Shown here: piece by piece, positions 1-13,543 of the stretch
Position numbering within the stretch: position 1 is the stretch's first letter
Layout of the letters: every line of letters starts with the position of its first letter
Assembly: GCF_000002995.4 (NCBI RefSeq)
Contig: NW_025062479.1
Coordinates: 11,761,721 to 11,825,720 of the forward strand
Length of the DNA stretch: 64,000 bases
From: Brugia malayi
Lineage: Eukaryota > Nematoda > Chromadorea > Rhabditida > Onchocercidae
Direction: 5' to 3'
Translations under genes and position numbers: made by a program
The notes under the pieces: generated by a model
The model's input: only the letters and a program-made list of their open reading frames with translations
Told to the model about the DNA's origin: nothing
The model's database searches: none

Positions 1-281
1 TCCTTTAATTTTAATATTCTTTACTTTTCAAGTTAATTATTTTATATTTACAAAAATTTAATATTCATTAGTTTACTATTGCGAGAAAATTAAATCATCA
101 TTAATAAAAATTTTGATTTTTCTAAAATCCCTTATAATATGTTAAAATTCCATTAGTTTAGACAAAAATAAACAATCAAATTTAAATAAACAACTTTGGC
201 ATAGAATTTCCAACAATATTTTTATTCATTTGTAGTGAAACTGAATTTTAAATTAATTAAAGTTGATACTTGAAACCTTAC

Positions 282-3176
282 TTAACTCCGTTGTGTACGT
301 AAGGAGGTAAATTATTGCATGTATGAAGACCTGATGAATCAGCTTGACTACATATATATTCTAGCGAGGTGTCCTCTGGTATATAGTATCTACAATGGAA
401 AAGATGTATTAATGAAAACTATTAATGAAAAAATAGAATCTAATTAAGTACCAATTGATCTATTAGAAAGTAGAAATCTAAGACAAAAAGTGTTTAAAGG
501 GATCTGAAATAACCAGTAAAGATAATATCATCATTGATAATCTAATCTAATCAATAAACATAATATTGTTAATTGATCTGATCGATGATTAGCTTATAAT
601 ATATATTACAGTGTTGGAGTTTTTACCGTGTAAGTGATATATCTGAGACATCAATATCAGCATTTATTTTGGGTAAGCTAATAACACAGCGATTTCTGAA
701 ATTTATCATTGTTTTGTCGTTTTTCAAAGAAATGAAAGAATTAAAATTTTTACAATTAAAATATCAAAAATATGCTTTAATTTTTATTTTTGCTCAAGAA
801 ATTCTGATTTATTCAAAATTATAATGTTACGACTGAATAAATATGTATACTAATCAAATATTTTTTGAACCTGAGGAAACTTCAAAATGTCACCTAAGTA
901 GTCCAGCCCATAACTGAACACCAACAATACCAAATATGAAAAAGACAAAGAAACATAACAACAATACATTGCCGAGCATCGGTAATGTGTCCAATAATAG
1001 GTTAACTGCAAAAATTTAATTTAATCAAAAATATTAATATATTTTTTAATGTCTACCAACTTCCTCTTTCTCATTGGCTTTCGTTTTTTTTTTTTTTTCC
1101 CTTTTTTCTTCTCCAATTTTTTGCTCATTAGACATTATAAGTAGAATAATTAATTGGAAATTATTACTACAAACCAAGAATTCTCATAGATGGTATCCTA
1201 TTGACAGCACGTAACGGTCGAAGTACACGAATTGTTCGTATAGCGGTTAAATTTATATTACCCAAATATTCTTGTAATAGATATTCTGCACACCTAAAAT
1301 CCGACTGGAATTTATAATGAAATTATCATTTCAAAAACAAAAAAGATTGAAAGATTAACCTAATATTAACATATCTGAGTATTAAACAATATTTTTCCGG
1401 ATCTTTTTTAGAGATGAAAAGATTGGATTCGATCCAGACTTCATCAAAGATTTACACGCTATGCGCCTGGATTATTGTAAACACAACTGACATATTTAGA
1501 TTCGACTATCAATTTCTTATTATTTCAAACTAGAATGAGCCATTCATCAGGAAAAAAAGGAACAAAATTTATTAAAAGCTGCAAATATAACTGTCATGAC
1601 AAATAAGGAAAAAAAAAAATGAAATTTAATATAAGCAGGAAAAAAAAAGAAATGGTATGTGATAAAATACAACAAAAAAGAAAAATTAAAAAATACCCTG
1701 CACAAACAATAAAAAAATCAAGGCGATTCCAAGTATCAGAAAGATAAGCGGCTGAGCCATAGAACCCGAGTGCAACTATTTTGATCATCTAGAAATGTTG
1801 ATTTTTTCTTTTCTCCTTTTGGTAAGTTTTAATATTATCCTTCAAATTGAAATATTATAAAAATTTAATGGATTTTTTATTCAACTTTTTAAAAATAAAC
1901 AAATAAGTAAAGTTTAGAACAAACCATTTCTATAGCAAAATATGCAAAAATGATATGATCAATAGTTGAGAGAACGTAGCAACGATATGTCGTACAATTA
2001 TCATTATCCTCACATGGCCGATACATTCCAAGCGTTACACAGTTGACCAAAATAACAAACATTGTTATCCGATCAAACCACGGATTCATAACCATCCGTA
2101 ACGCCCATGAACGTGGTGGTACTGCTTGCCGTAAACAGTATAAGGCTAGTTCGGTAAATCTTAATATTGATTATGTTTGAGATCTATAATTTTTAATTTT
2201 TTCTTTACTTTATTTTGTAATATATAAAAATTATAAGGTAATAATTACTTCATTTTATTCTTAGGTAAGATTAAATAATACCATTCGACATTTACGATTT
2301 ATTAATTTTCATCAAGTTTATTTATTTATTGTGTTTTCTTTTTTGCTGAGGAAATGAAATAGGAGAACTTTATCCATAACGTGCATGAACGTGGTTTATT
2401 GCTCGCCATAAGCAGTATAAGGCTTGTGATTAGCTGTGAATTTTCAATCTTCCCGAAAAGCAATCATTAATTTAACTGGAAGGAAAAAAAAATACCCTGG
2501 ATAGGGTAAATCGCATTCATCGTCAATAATATCCGCTTCACTATCCCAACCAACTTGGGTTTGTTTCTGACAATCGTCTTCCAAAATACTATCACACCAT
2601 GGTCGTAATGGGCTTACTTCCATAGATAATGAGAAAGTTTTCTTCCTAGTTGGCAAGAAGCCTCTATATTCCGTGGATGAGCCAGGTCCCAGTGCTGACA
2701 GCACCTGGAATTGGTTAATCAAAAATACTATTGAATCTATAATGTAACCATATTAAAGTAATGTGATGCTATAGGACATGTAATATGAATGATTTTTCAC
2801 TGTTTGCTAATCTCTCAAAAGACTTCAGGAAATTTGTGCTAAACAAATTTGATCAAGTATATGTAGCCAACTTGGTCTACCTATATTTAGAAGTACAGTA
2901 TTATTATATTATTTATTATGGGGACTCAAAACCACTTTATCAATCAATTTATTATTTTGTCGGATTTTTCCTTTCATGCTTACTGTATAAAATTAGTATA
3001 TTGTTCGATAAATGATATACCTGGGAATCACCCACGTAAGCTTCGGTAGTTCTGCGCCGTGATTGCAAATAGCGTCTAGAATTCGATTGACGCCTGCTTA
3101 GCAATCCGCGTGGTCCAGAAAAACGTGAAAGTGATTGAAATGAGCGTAATTCCCTCGATACTGGTTGTTGGAGCAT
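282..3176 (-). CDS. cca-1: T-type voltage-gated calcium channel alpha-1 subunit, 5' part (gene runs off the left edge)
   Basis: Pore-forming low-voltage-activated Ca2+ channel of the plasma membrane. Exons, 5' to 3' on the minus strand: 3176-3021, 2704-2496, 2159-1925, 1788-1697, 1293-1175, 1005-894, 389-282. All junctions are GT/AG and all phases join, giving about 343 residues. The ATG at 3176 is preceded by an in-frame TAA and no acceptor. Residues 1-121 are an Arg/Ser-rich cytoplasmic N-terminus. The next exon has [20 protein letters not shown] (IS1), then the T-type signature [16 protein letters not shown] marks IS2-IS3. IS4 has Arg at every third position ([14 protein letters not shown]). 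IS5 is [20 protein letters not shown], followed by [10 protein letters not shown] and a cysteine-containing turret (YICSQ, HTCNN). IS6 and domains II-IV are not in the window. The family call is strong. The last exon (389-282) is weaker because the NRC that usually follows LLR is absent, so a microexon may be missed. Confidence 0.93.
2376..2429 (-). pseudogene. Decayed duplicate of part of cca-1 exon 3, inside the preceding intron
   Basis: About 55 bp match the first part of the true exon (2101-2151), with about eight or nine substitutions and a one-base deletion. The copy reads [12 protein letters not shown] where the real exon reads [12 protein letters not shown]; the deletion then shifts the frame. 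I see no usable acceptor next to it. It is best read as a relic of a local tandem duplication, not a mutually exclusive exon. Confidence 0.6.
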
Positions 3177-6100
3177 TGTGAATTATGTTATGTCATTATT
3201 CAGGAATTACTACCTAAGTTCATTTAGTATTTCTCTTCGGCAAGTCTCATCTGCAATATTTTTTCAGTTTTATTCATCATTTCATTATTTTCTCTTAAAA
3301 ATTTCTCGATTTACTACTTGGTAGTGAAGCTGTGGCAAAATTTCGTGAAATTGCTGAGTGATACTGTGTAATGTATCGAAAGTGAGTACACCAATTGCAT
3401 TTTTAGAACTTCTTATGAACTATTATAAAGTATTACAGCAATGGCATTCACATCAGTTTATCAAAAGCTGAAACTGTTTGTCAGCAATTCATAGAAATTT
3501 CTATTTTAGCGGTTTTTTGAAATCGTAAGTAAACACTGATGAAATTTAATTACTTGATATGCAAGGTGAATCAAACGTTGTCAGTAATGATACAACTAAA
3601 TCATTTTTAAAACTTCATTACTGTAGTAGTACTGAAAGGACGAATTAAATATATGATTTTCTTTTTTTTTTTTTTTTGCTGAAACCCTTACATAGCATTT
3701 TACATAGTATTCTGTTAAATTCAAAAATGTAAAAATTTTTTCTAGACATTAAAGTTTTAAACTTCGTTATTTGCTCGCTCATTATTTAAAAATGGATGAA
3801 ATGAAAATTGCTTTAAGTAAAGAAAAACGAAATCGGAAATTCAAGGGGAAAAAATAATCCACCAATAAATTTTCATCCATAAGCGCTAAGAAATGGTATC
3901 ATAAGTTGAAATGAAAATATGAGCAGTCAGAATTTTAATTTTAGATGAAATATTATAAATTGCAAGAAAAATAGCATGAAATACAAAATTATAGTACAAT
4001 TAATTTAAATGTTGTCAACATCTCATTCCAGTTGAATAAACTATGCTGATAGGTAAATGAAAAGTTAATTGTTAACAAACTTGGCTGCTATCTAATAAGG
4101 TATGCACATAATGAAATATTTAAACAGTGAAAAATGGAATGTAAATGATGAAAAAAAGAAATATTAGCAAACATTCTCGAAAGATAATCTTTAATTGTAG
4201 AACAATGTTTTGTGGATAATGTCCTGTTCAGAAATCTTTTCCAATAATTCCGATGCATACAATTTTAAAACAAACGAGAATGGATAAAAAAAGTGTTCAT
4301 GTATGTATAACACAGAATATATTTCCAACTTTTAGCAATATGTTGTCCGTTTTCTTTTTTTTTTTGGCTCATTTTATATTTCAAAAGTTTAAACCGTTTG
4401 GTTTGTTCTCTATTTTATTCCACCTTTTCATTTCAATGTACTTTAGAAGAGACATAAAAGTTTTTCAAGACTTCATTCAAAAATTATATAGACCAAAGTT
4501 TTTCTTTTCAGATATTTTAAAATTCTATCACACAGCAAACATCCTCCCGATAAATATTGATGTCATTGAGAGCAAAATTTGTAAAGCTTCTAGTACTTTT
4601 CCGGCAACAAATTGAAAATTCAGCGAAATATTTTCAAAAATAATATGTCTTCTAAATAGTATAGCATGCAATCAGCTGGACAACAAATCAACTTGATACT
4701 CATCAAAAATGTAGAAATGGAAGAATTCGAGAGCTACTGGAAATGTACAACCGATGAATGGGAAAGAATATGAAAAAGAAAAAGGATGAGAAGCAAAGTT
4801 ATTTTATTTTATCTAACTCCCACTTTTATCATCCGTTGATCAGTGGATTTGTTGAAAGACCTGGCATTAACTGATTGAAAATTTCTAATTACCACTTTTT
4901 CAAATATTTCAGTAATTTATGAAGGAAGAAAACATATGACTAAGCTGAGATAATACTACGACCATCGATCATCCCTTTGATCTTTTACACGTCACGCCAA
5001 AAAATGGAAAATAAAAAGCTATAAACATTTTTGTGATAGCTTATAACACAAAAAAATTTTTTTTAATATGTACCTCATTTTTATCACTAATAAATTAATA
5101 TTTCGAAATACATAACTTTCTTTAATTAAAAGAAAGTGGAATGAAAGGAAAAAGTGCCATCGATGCATTCCCTTATCTGTAATGATATTACTATTGTGAT
5201 TTTTGTGTGAAATGATTGTAGTAGAGCTGACAATAAAAGAAAAAGAAAAGGTAAATGAATGAAGTGGGAAAGGATAAATGTTAGACTGCAATTAATGAAA
5301 CTATGAAGGTGAAAGCCACCGGAGTTAGCATTGATTTTCCGCAATATAATAAAGAAAATGAAGAAAAAGAGAAGAGAAGTAGGGAAGATTTTGGATCAAT
5401 GGCTTAAAAACAAAAGGATTTAAGTGTGAGGGAAAACATTTCCTAGCTTTCAATAGCAGTGGTAGCAAGTAGTGGTACACATTTGCGAGATTTTGATTTA
5501 ATTTATTTAGCAGCTAATCTGGCTTGGCTCAGTCTTTTCCGGAATCTTACAGAATTGCTTCCTCAAATGAATCACTTCCATGTTTTTTAAACCAAAAAAA
5601 AAAAGAATTTATTATATGCAAAAAATATGAAATTAATAAGAAATTACTGTAAGTAAAAAAGGAAAAGTATGAACTAAACGAATGGATAAATGATAAAGAT
5701 AGAAATAGTTGAATGATTTCGAAGATATTTGCAAAGGAGAGGAAGTATGGATTGTGTGGATCTGTGAATGAGAAACGGATAATTTTTTTATCGGCACGAT
5801 TAAATGCTCTAAGATAAATTTTAATCATTTTTATCTCTTAGCCTCACAAAAAAAAAAATCAATCAAATTATATTTTAAATAATGATAGTAAACATACTAT
5901 TACTTTTTTGACCACATTGTAAAATTTCATGCTATTCGAGCAAAGTGAATTTTACATAGACTTTGAAAATTACTGCTCATAATTCATTTTAAACCATCTG
6001 GGAATCTTTCATTCTCATTATCATTTCATGTAAATAAATAGTTATGACTGATATTTATTCTTCTTCTAGGAAAAATTATGATCTTATCAGGAGATTTATT

Positions 6101-8629
6101 TCATTTCATACAATCTGATAGTGGAAGAAATTTTTGAAACGATACTCATTAATAGTTATTATTATCATTCCTGTAAATATTGTTAATAAGAACTTTGAAT
6201 AAATATTCTTTGAGAATTAAGTTATTTAGGCTAATTCTAGGATTTGATTGATTAGCAAGATCAAGTGGTAAAAAATCTGATAATTTATTAAGGCAAACAT
6301 ATCCACTCTGTTATTAATGAGATGCAGGTTGCTTCATTCTTTTATTACGTAAAACGGTATTTAGGGATGTAATTGTTAATCAAAATGGATGATTGTGAAA
6401 AATGGATGAATAATTTTCGAGCGAGACTTAAATTATTTTGATTATGCTGCAATTTTAATTAACATAAGGGAAAAATTGTACTGAATATTATATTTAATTT
6501 TAATATTTAATTCATTCACTGATTGCATCATATTCTAATTTGATATTGCAATTAAATTAAAATAACGAATTTACTCTCCGACTAATTTAAAAAAAGGATT
6601 TCAAAATTTAATACATAAGCCTTTTTGAAGATATTGATCAAAAAGATTTGGGAGAGAAGAGGAAAAGCGAGTGATGAAAAAAAAATGTATATATGCTGTC
6701 ATTCTTCATATAAGCAATTGCGAGAAATGGATATTGATAATAATAATATAAAGAAATGCAGACATGATAAATGAATTACTTTTTTTTTGTCTTTATTTTT
6801 ATTTTTTAAGTGATACAAATGACAAGTAATCAACAATATTTGTAGATAAATTTAAAAAAAAAAATCTATTCTTGAACACATTAATATTTAGTTTTTATTC
6901 TGATGTCACATTGTATTTCATATTAAATTTGTTGTTGCAAATCAATTAATTTATATGGAAAATTTCGCCTCATTACACTACATCGATTTTGCACTTGAAT
7001 AATTTATAGACTTTTCATATGCTTCTATTCTTTATATCACCTCCAAACGACTGGAACTAACTGAGAAATGTACACGCACATCGATATACACATATATTTA
7101 GTTATTTACTTATATTATAATATTAGGCATTTTCAGGTATCTTCACGGTCCATTACCCTCATCGGTTCTAAAATTAAATTTCAGAAATATGAATTTTTAC
7201 TACATTATAGTACTATGTAACACTATTTCTCGGTCATTTTACCATTAAGAGCAACAAAAAAAAAAAAAAAAAAAAAAAAACTTGATTTAAGGAATTAACT
7301 GGCCTTAAGCCAAGTGAAAATTGTTTTAGAGGGAAAGTTGCATAAGAAAATTAACTTAAATCTCTCTGTGTATATGTATGTTTATTTGTTTTTTTTTTTT
7401 TCTTCCCACTTCAAAAATATTCATATAATCCCAGTGGGACAGTGTTTAATTTCAAGAAATAAACAACATATATTGAAATTTCTTGCAAATAAGAAACTTG
7501 AAACTATGATATTTTCTTTATTACTCCAATAATAAATAAATTTAAAAATGAAATAATTGGGATGTGAAAGAAATTTGAGCGATTCAGATGATATGGTATT
7601 GTTGTTCAAATTCATATCATACTTTCACTACTGTGAGACGAAGAAATTGGCCAATAAAAATTCTCTCCATTAGCTTGAAACTTTCAATTTACTTCGTTTC
7701 TTTACAAAATTTCTAGTATTTTCTAGTTTGGAAGGGAGAGAGAAATGAATTATGTAATGAATTAAAAAAAAAAAAAAATGTTTTTGATTTCCAAGGATAT
7801 AAACCAAAATACAACGAACTACTACGATGTGTATAAAATCAGAAGGGTAATTTAAATGCATGTTAAAATTTGAATATTCATTGAGTTCATGTATTTTTGA
7901 TGTAAAATTTTAGTTTGCACATGTTTAGATTTTTTAAGAAATAATCCTATATTGCACAAATGAAGTTATTTAATACGAACTTTGTGAAGAGATTATCAAG
8001 TGCATATCTGACATATTGAACAAAAGCAAAAATGCTCTAAATTTTGATTGATGGATTAATAAACATATATCAAGCATGGGTGAGTCGTGTAATAGCAAAA
8101 CAAGTTGAAACATTTCGTTCCACACACCCTCTCTTTTCTTTTTTAAAGTTAAAATTATCATTCAAAACTTAAAAAAAAAATAACAGTTCATAATATTAAA
8201 GAAAAAACTATATTGTCAAAAAATTTTCAATTTCAAACTGGTAGTAATATAAGGATACTCACTTTTAATCTTGCTCATTAAAATGTCTAATTAAATGAAC
8301 TAATTATTAGTTAACGAATCTATCTGTCACATTATATTCAAATTTACACGATCCTTTTTGATGTTCAGTTTTAAGTTCTCACACTTAAGTATACTACATA
8401 TTTTGAAGCAGTAAAATTACATAAACATATAAAGTATGAAAGAAAGAGAAAATATAACATATAAACATATATAATTTATTAAAAAAAAAGTGCAAAATCT
8501 GTCAATTTTCTTTTTGTTTCTTTATAAAAATTAAAACTTTAAGAAAATTGTATAATAATAGAAAGTTTAGAAATGTCAACAAATAACAATTGTTGTTCAT
8601 TAAATGACTAAAGGGAAGGTTAAGCAAAA
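3177..8629. other. Upstream/intergenic DNA of the calcium channel gene, no gene recognised
   Basis: AT-rich DNA with many A and T runs (for example 3663-3677 and 7257-7280) and only short, stop-limited open frames of biased composition (Phe, Ser, Lys, Asn). No splice-flanked conserved coding segment, tRNA or rRNA was recognised. Since cca-1 starts at 3176, its promoter should lie in the first part, but no motif can be assigned with confidence. Confidence 0.6.
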
Positions 8630-8776
8630 GGTACAACTGACAAGAAAACGAATGGAAAGAATGATGAGAAGAGAACTTGTTAAAAAGATGAAATGCAAGA
8701 AGTAATCATCTTTATTGGAATGATTACTTTCATCCATTCTCGTTCATTTTTCCATTCGCTTTGCTTTTACTGCACC
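8630..8776. repeat. Long imperfect inverted repeat (foldback)
   Basis: The two halves are imperfect reverse complements around the loop 8710-8719. The inner arms 8700-8709 and 8720-8729 (aagtaatcat / atgattactt) pair perfectly. Further out, 8630-8670 (ggtacaactgac...cgaatggaaag) pairs with 8735-8776 (...tccattcg...tgcacc) after a bulge on the left side. It could be a small foldback transposon remnant or a hairpin RNA source. There is no target-site duplication I can name. Confidence 0.6.
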
Positions 8777-11700
8777 TTTACTTTCACATGTTTATTAAAA
8801 TATAACAAATAATATTTTACGATTTAAGAGTTTTTTAAGTTCTAAAAAAAGTAAATTGATTAATTAATTCGATAATTGTTAAAAGAAAAAGGAGGAGGAT
8901 TGATTTCCAATTTATAGGAGATGTTACTTCTCACTGATTGCTTTTACTGTTTACAAATACAAGTTGTTCATTATAGTTTGGAAAAAAAGAAAATATTTTT
9001 GAAACATCAATAGTTTCTTTCATTCGAAAACAAGATGGAAAAATAATAACATTAGAAGCAGCGAAATTGAAATGACAGGTGGCAGAAGAAAATTATGACT
9101 GATGATTATGATTTGCAACAGTTTGCCGAAATTAAGATCAAAACTCAAATGAAATGCAGTAATTTTAGAAATACGAAGGTTGTTTTTCTGTTTTTCTTTC
9201 TTCCTGCATGCATTAATTATTGGAAATAATAATATAAACTTATAAATGATTAAAAAATATACTTTAAAGAAAAGAACGGAAAGATTACGTAGATTTATAT
9301 AAAATGTATTTTGCAAATTTCATAAAAGGCATATATTTTAATGAAAGTAAAAGTGATCTTTTAGAATATATGTCAGAAAATTGATAAACAATTTGCTACA
9401 CCTGTATGAAGCATCTGAAACATTTGAATAAGCACTTCAATAAGTCAATGGAAATAATTAGACATTTATCAAATTTCACTTTTTTCCAACTTTTTTTAAT
9501 GTGATCAACTGACGCTTGAATAGATAACTTAGAGATGTGAATGGACAATGATGAAATGTTATTATGCTAGCAAACTTGTGAAAAATGATTTTTAAACCAC
9601 TTTAAAATATTGGATAACTTCAAGTCTCAATTATTTCGATGACTTTATATTACTCATAACTGTAGCAGTTCAGTGAATTAAAAAAAAAAAAATTAGTGGT
9701 TATCAAAAGCGTTAATTGGTTGTCCATTCATGACCAACAGAATTATTATAATCAAAAATTTCGCACTGACAACTTGCTTTAGATCATCTTATGATGTAGT
9801 CTCAAAAGAATTCCTAAATCCCAAAATACTCAGAGGGAACCATTCCCATTTTACACAATCGATATGATACGTAAGGTTTTTTTTTTTTTTTTCTCTCTCT
9901 CTCTCTCTCTTTTCTTACCTCTCTTCTTTTTCTACATGTGATTGAACATTTAATATTGCTAGAGAGATTATAAAGTTTTGCATGGAAGATTTTAAATAAG
10001 AATCAAATTGCGGTGACTAATGATTCAAGTGAAATCTTGAAATAAGCATACCAAATTACTGAATTCATCAATACCGAATAGAAGCGATTGCATGACAAAA
10101 TGAAATTAAATTAAACTGCTCGTAGGGAAAAACAATAATTCATTTTTTCCATTAACTCATTTATTCGAATGTTTCAATGTTTAAACTGATAAGTTTTTCT
10201 CTTATCAATCTACTCAAAATTTATGCATCATTTCCATTGATCTTCGATTGTAAAATGATAATTTTATCGGCATATTAAAATTATTACTACTGTCTCAATA
10301 TTGCTCGAAAGTGACAAATTCGTTTTAAACATTGATGGAAGTAGCTTAAATTCAATTGATGCTCTTCTGAATATATTATTGTTGGATGCTAGATCTGTAT
10401 GGCGTAAATATTGTAACAATTGTGGCAAATTAGATAATTCATGGAAATTCATTTCAAAAATTTTAGTTTTCACAATGAAAATGAAATCGTCTATTATCAT
10501 TAATTTTTTTTTTCTTTTATGAAAGGTAAACTAACAATTTACATTGCAAAGTCTTTGTACAAATTGGGAGGAACAATGGATTTGCCGAAAAAAAATGGAG
10601 AATTTATTTGGATGATGCTTGCTTGCTTATAATAGGGATTCCATCGCGGGAGATTAGTGATGATAACAATGATAAAATCGTTGACATTAGCTATGGAGTA
10701 AATGTGGTCGTCAGTAGATTGAATGTTCGTTGTTTCGTCATTTATAAAAATTATGTTAATGGTAATATTGCTTTTTACTGCTACTGCTACTGATGATGAT
10801 GGCGATGATATCGTATGATGACAATCATAATAGTAATGATAATGATAACATGATAATAATAACACTCAATATCAATAATTTTGATTACATTTTAAAATCT
10901 ATCAGTATTCCCGCGTATGATGAAACCAGTTCAATAAAACGAATAATCAAACTGTTAATCGAACAAGCAAAATAACATTTATTTCTTGCATTTCTTCTAT
11001 CTTGCTATTTATTTGGTAATAATGCAAGTTGTTATGCATGCAGATAAATTCACACATCAAATCTACTTCCCGGTTTATCCACGCGATTTATGCTTTGGTG
11101 CGTATGTCGTTTGCATGTGTGTGTGTGTGTTGCAGTTTAGCACGATACTTTGAATGATGTCCAATTGGCTATCGACGTTTGAACAAAGTTTTAAACTTGC
11201 TAGCATTAGTCTTTTGATGAATGTATATAGATGCATGTACGTATGTGTGTGTATGTTTATATGTGTTTATATATGAAGAATTTCCAGGATTTCTAATATA
11301 CTTGGAGAGAAGGGGATGTGAGGGAAAATGAGGTGATAGCACTAGGGACAGTGAGGGGAAGTAAGCTTTCAAAAGGTGGCAAGAAGTAGAGGATAGGGGA
11401 ATGTTTTCCAGTTTTCTAAGCTTTGACGGATCGACAAGCTGAAGAGAATAAGCCGGACCGAATGATAGGTTGATATGGTCTGGCGAAACGGCCTACTTGT
11501 GGAAGTGCTGCTATGATAATAAGCCTAGGAGGAGGGTAAGGTAAACGATGGATATATGTGTGGGATGAACGGGATTGCCCAGAAAGCGAAAGAGCTACAA
11601 GCTAACTGACTTCGGGCTTTTCCGGCTTCTCAGCTTCTTTTTAGCCTAAAATGGAAACGTTTTCTGTTGTCTTTTCATCTTTGATATGATATCTTTAAAA

Positions 11701-13541
11701 TTCTATTCCAGTCTATATCTCTCCCCTTTCCTCCATTTCCAGGAATTCGTCCTCCCGAGATATTCCCTTTCCACACCTTCTTTACCACGCATCCTTTGTC
11801 CTAAAGCATCATTCTTCTTACTTTCAACCTTACCGCTTCCGCCTTCCTTTCCCACCGATTTGCCATTTACCCAAACATCTATTATGATTATTATTGCATA
11901 AACGTTTTTCACTTTACCTTTTATCCTCCTTCTCTTCCTCCTTGTCCTTTCTCTTTTCTCTTTCAAGTCCTCTCAGTCCTTCCCTCTTATCATATGATCC
12001 ATTCTTACCTTCCATTTTCACTAAGAAAAGGAATAAATTGTTCCGGAAATATTTCAAAAGTTTTATTTCCAAAATTGATTCAGAATTCTCGCGATACCAT
12101 AAACAATGGGTGATCTATAAAGATTACATAAAACTTTTTCTTCTAATTCTCCAAAAGACAAATAACAAAACAAATCAAACATGATGGAAGCGCAAAAAAA
12201 TAATGGTAATCAATTCTGAGCGTCAATACAACTTGGCTCTAGCATACTTTTTCCTTTTTTTTGGAATAGCCAAATAGGCTGGGCTACATAGTCTACGAGA
12301 CTTCCTGATTATTCAACTGAACTTTAAATTTATGATATTAGAAATGAAAAATTATCTAATCCAATAAATGACAAAAATAAAATTTCCAACCATTTGGAAA
12401 CAGTATTATTTAAACATTGATGAATACAATTAGCACCTCAACAATTTGTCACATTTTTCGTAACAATATTGTTTGTTTGCGTAACGTACAGATTGTAGAA
12501 CTTCCTCTCTCTTTCTTTTTTCTTAACCATTTAATCACTCTGCTATCCATGAGTAATAATAGTTCGAAAGAATGTTTAAGAATAGAATTGTGCAAGTGCA
12601 ACTTTCAAAACAATTCAATAAAATTTTTAAAAAATCCCCCAATTTACATTTTTCTTTTCATACGACTCTTATCGGAACTATGCATATAATATAAAATGGA
12701 TAATGATCGATACTTTAGACAGTGCTTCTTTTTTTCTTTAATTCATTCTAATCACCCATATGTTATTACACCTCTGATGCAAAATCCACGCGAATAAAGT
12801 AAACATCGAATAATTTCAGTTTCTTTTTTCTGATAAAAATGACTGGTTGAAACAAACTTAAAACAAGAAAAATAAAGAAAACTTTTGTGATTTTTTTATT
12901 GGCTGGAAAATTTTCGTGTGAAAAATATGTCAGATTTCATTGTTAAAAAAAATCATATTTCATCGCTAAAAAACAAACAAACAGAAGTTTTGTCTATTAG
13001 AGACAAATTTTTGTTATTTTTTGCGAAAAAAAAATAACAGAACCAAAAAAATGGAAAACGAAAATATTAGAAAAATAAATGAACAACTGATGAATTAAAA
13101 AAATTTTTTTTTTTGGTTCAATTGTCAATTGAATGAATGATGAAGATGGCAAATGAGACAGAAGTTGAGGACTATGTATTATTTCATTTTTTTTTTTTTT
13201 TCCTTTCTCTTATTAAATTTTTTTTCTTCTGTAAAAATATATCAAAGTTAAAACAAGATGATTTTTCCCTTTTTAAAGAAAAATCATACAACTTTTGCAG
13301 GTTTCTTTTACCATATCATTTTAAACGAATTTCATCCAACTTCTTTCATTCTTCTCTTCATTTCTCTAATATTCTCGTTTTTTACTTCACAATTTTGGTT
13401 TTGTTTTTTCATATCTATCTATTCAAAAAATAAATAAATAACGGCAGGAATGAATTAGGAAATGAAAAGTACCAAATAATTAAAAACCGAAATTCATTTA
13501 AATTCCAGCATTTCTCACTCAAGTGAATAGATGTAATTGTA
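8777..13541. other. Intergenic DNA with a GC-richer island, no gene recognised
   Basis: Mostly AT-rich with a T-run followed by (CT)n at 9877-9910 and (TG)n at 11117-11131. From about 11040 to 12000 the base composition is more balanced than its surroundings and switches from purine-rich to pyrimidine-rich strands. Open frames there are low-complexity (Ser/Pro/Leu or Arg/Lys/Gly) and match no family I know. Around 10300-10980, overlapping frames on both strands come from Ile/Asp-type trinucleotides and are not convincing genes. Confidence 0.5.
9877..9910. repeat. T-run followed by (CT)n microsatellite
   Basis: An uninterrupted T tract passes directly into about nine CT units. It is a pure polypyrimidine tract on the plus strand in intergenic DNA. 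Confidence 0.95.
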
Positions 13542-13543
13542 GG

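Noticed and set aside
10264..10975. Overlapping open frames on both strands
   Set aside because: They mirror each other across ATT/GAT-type trinucleotides and show no domain or splice context.
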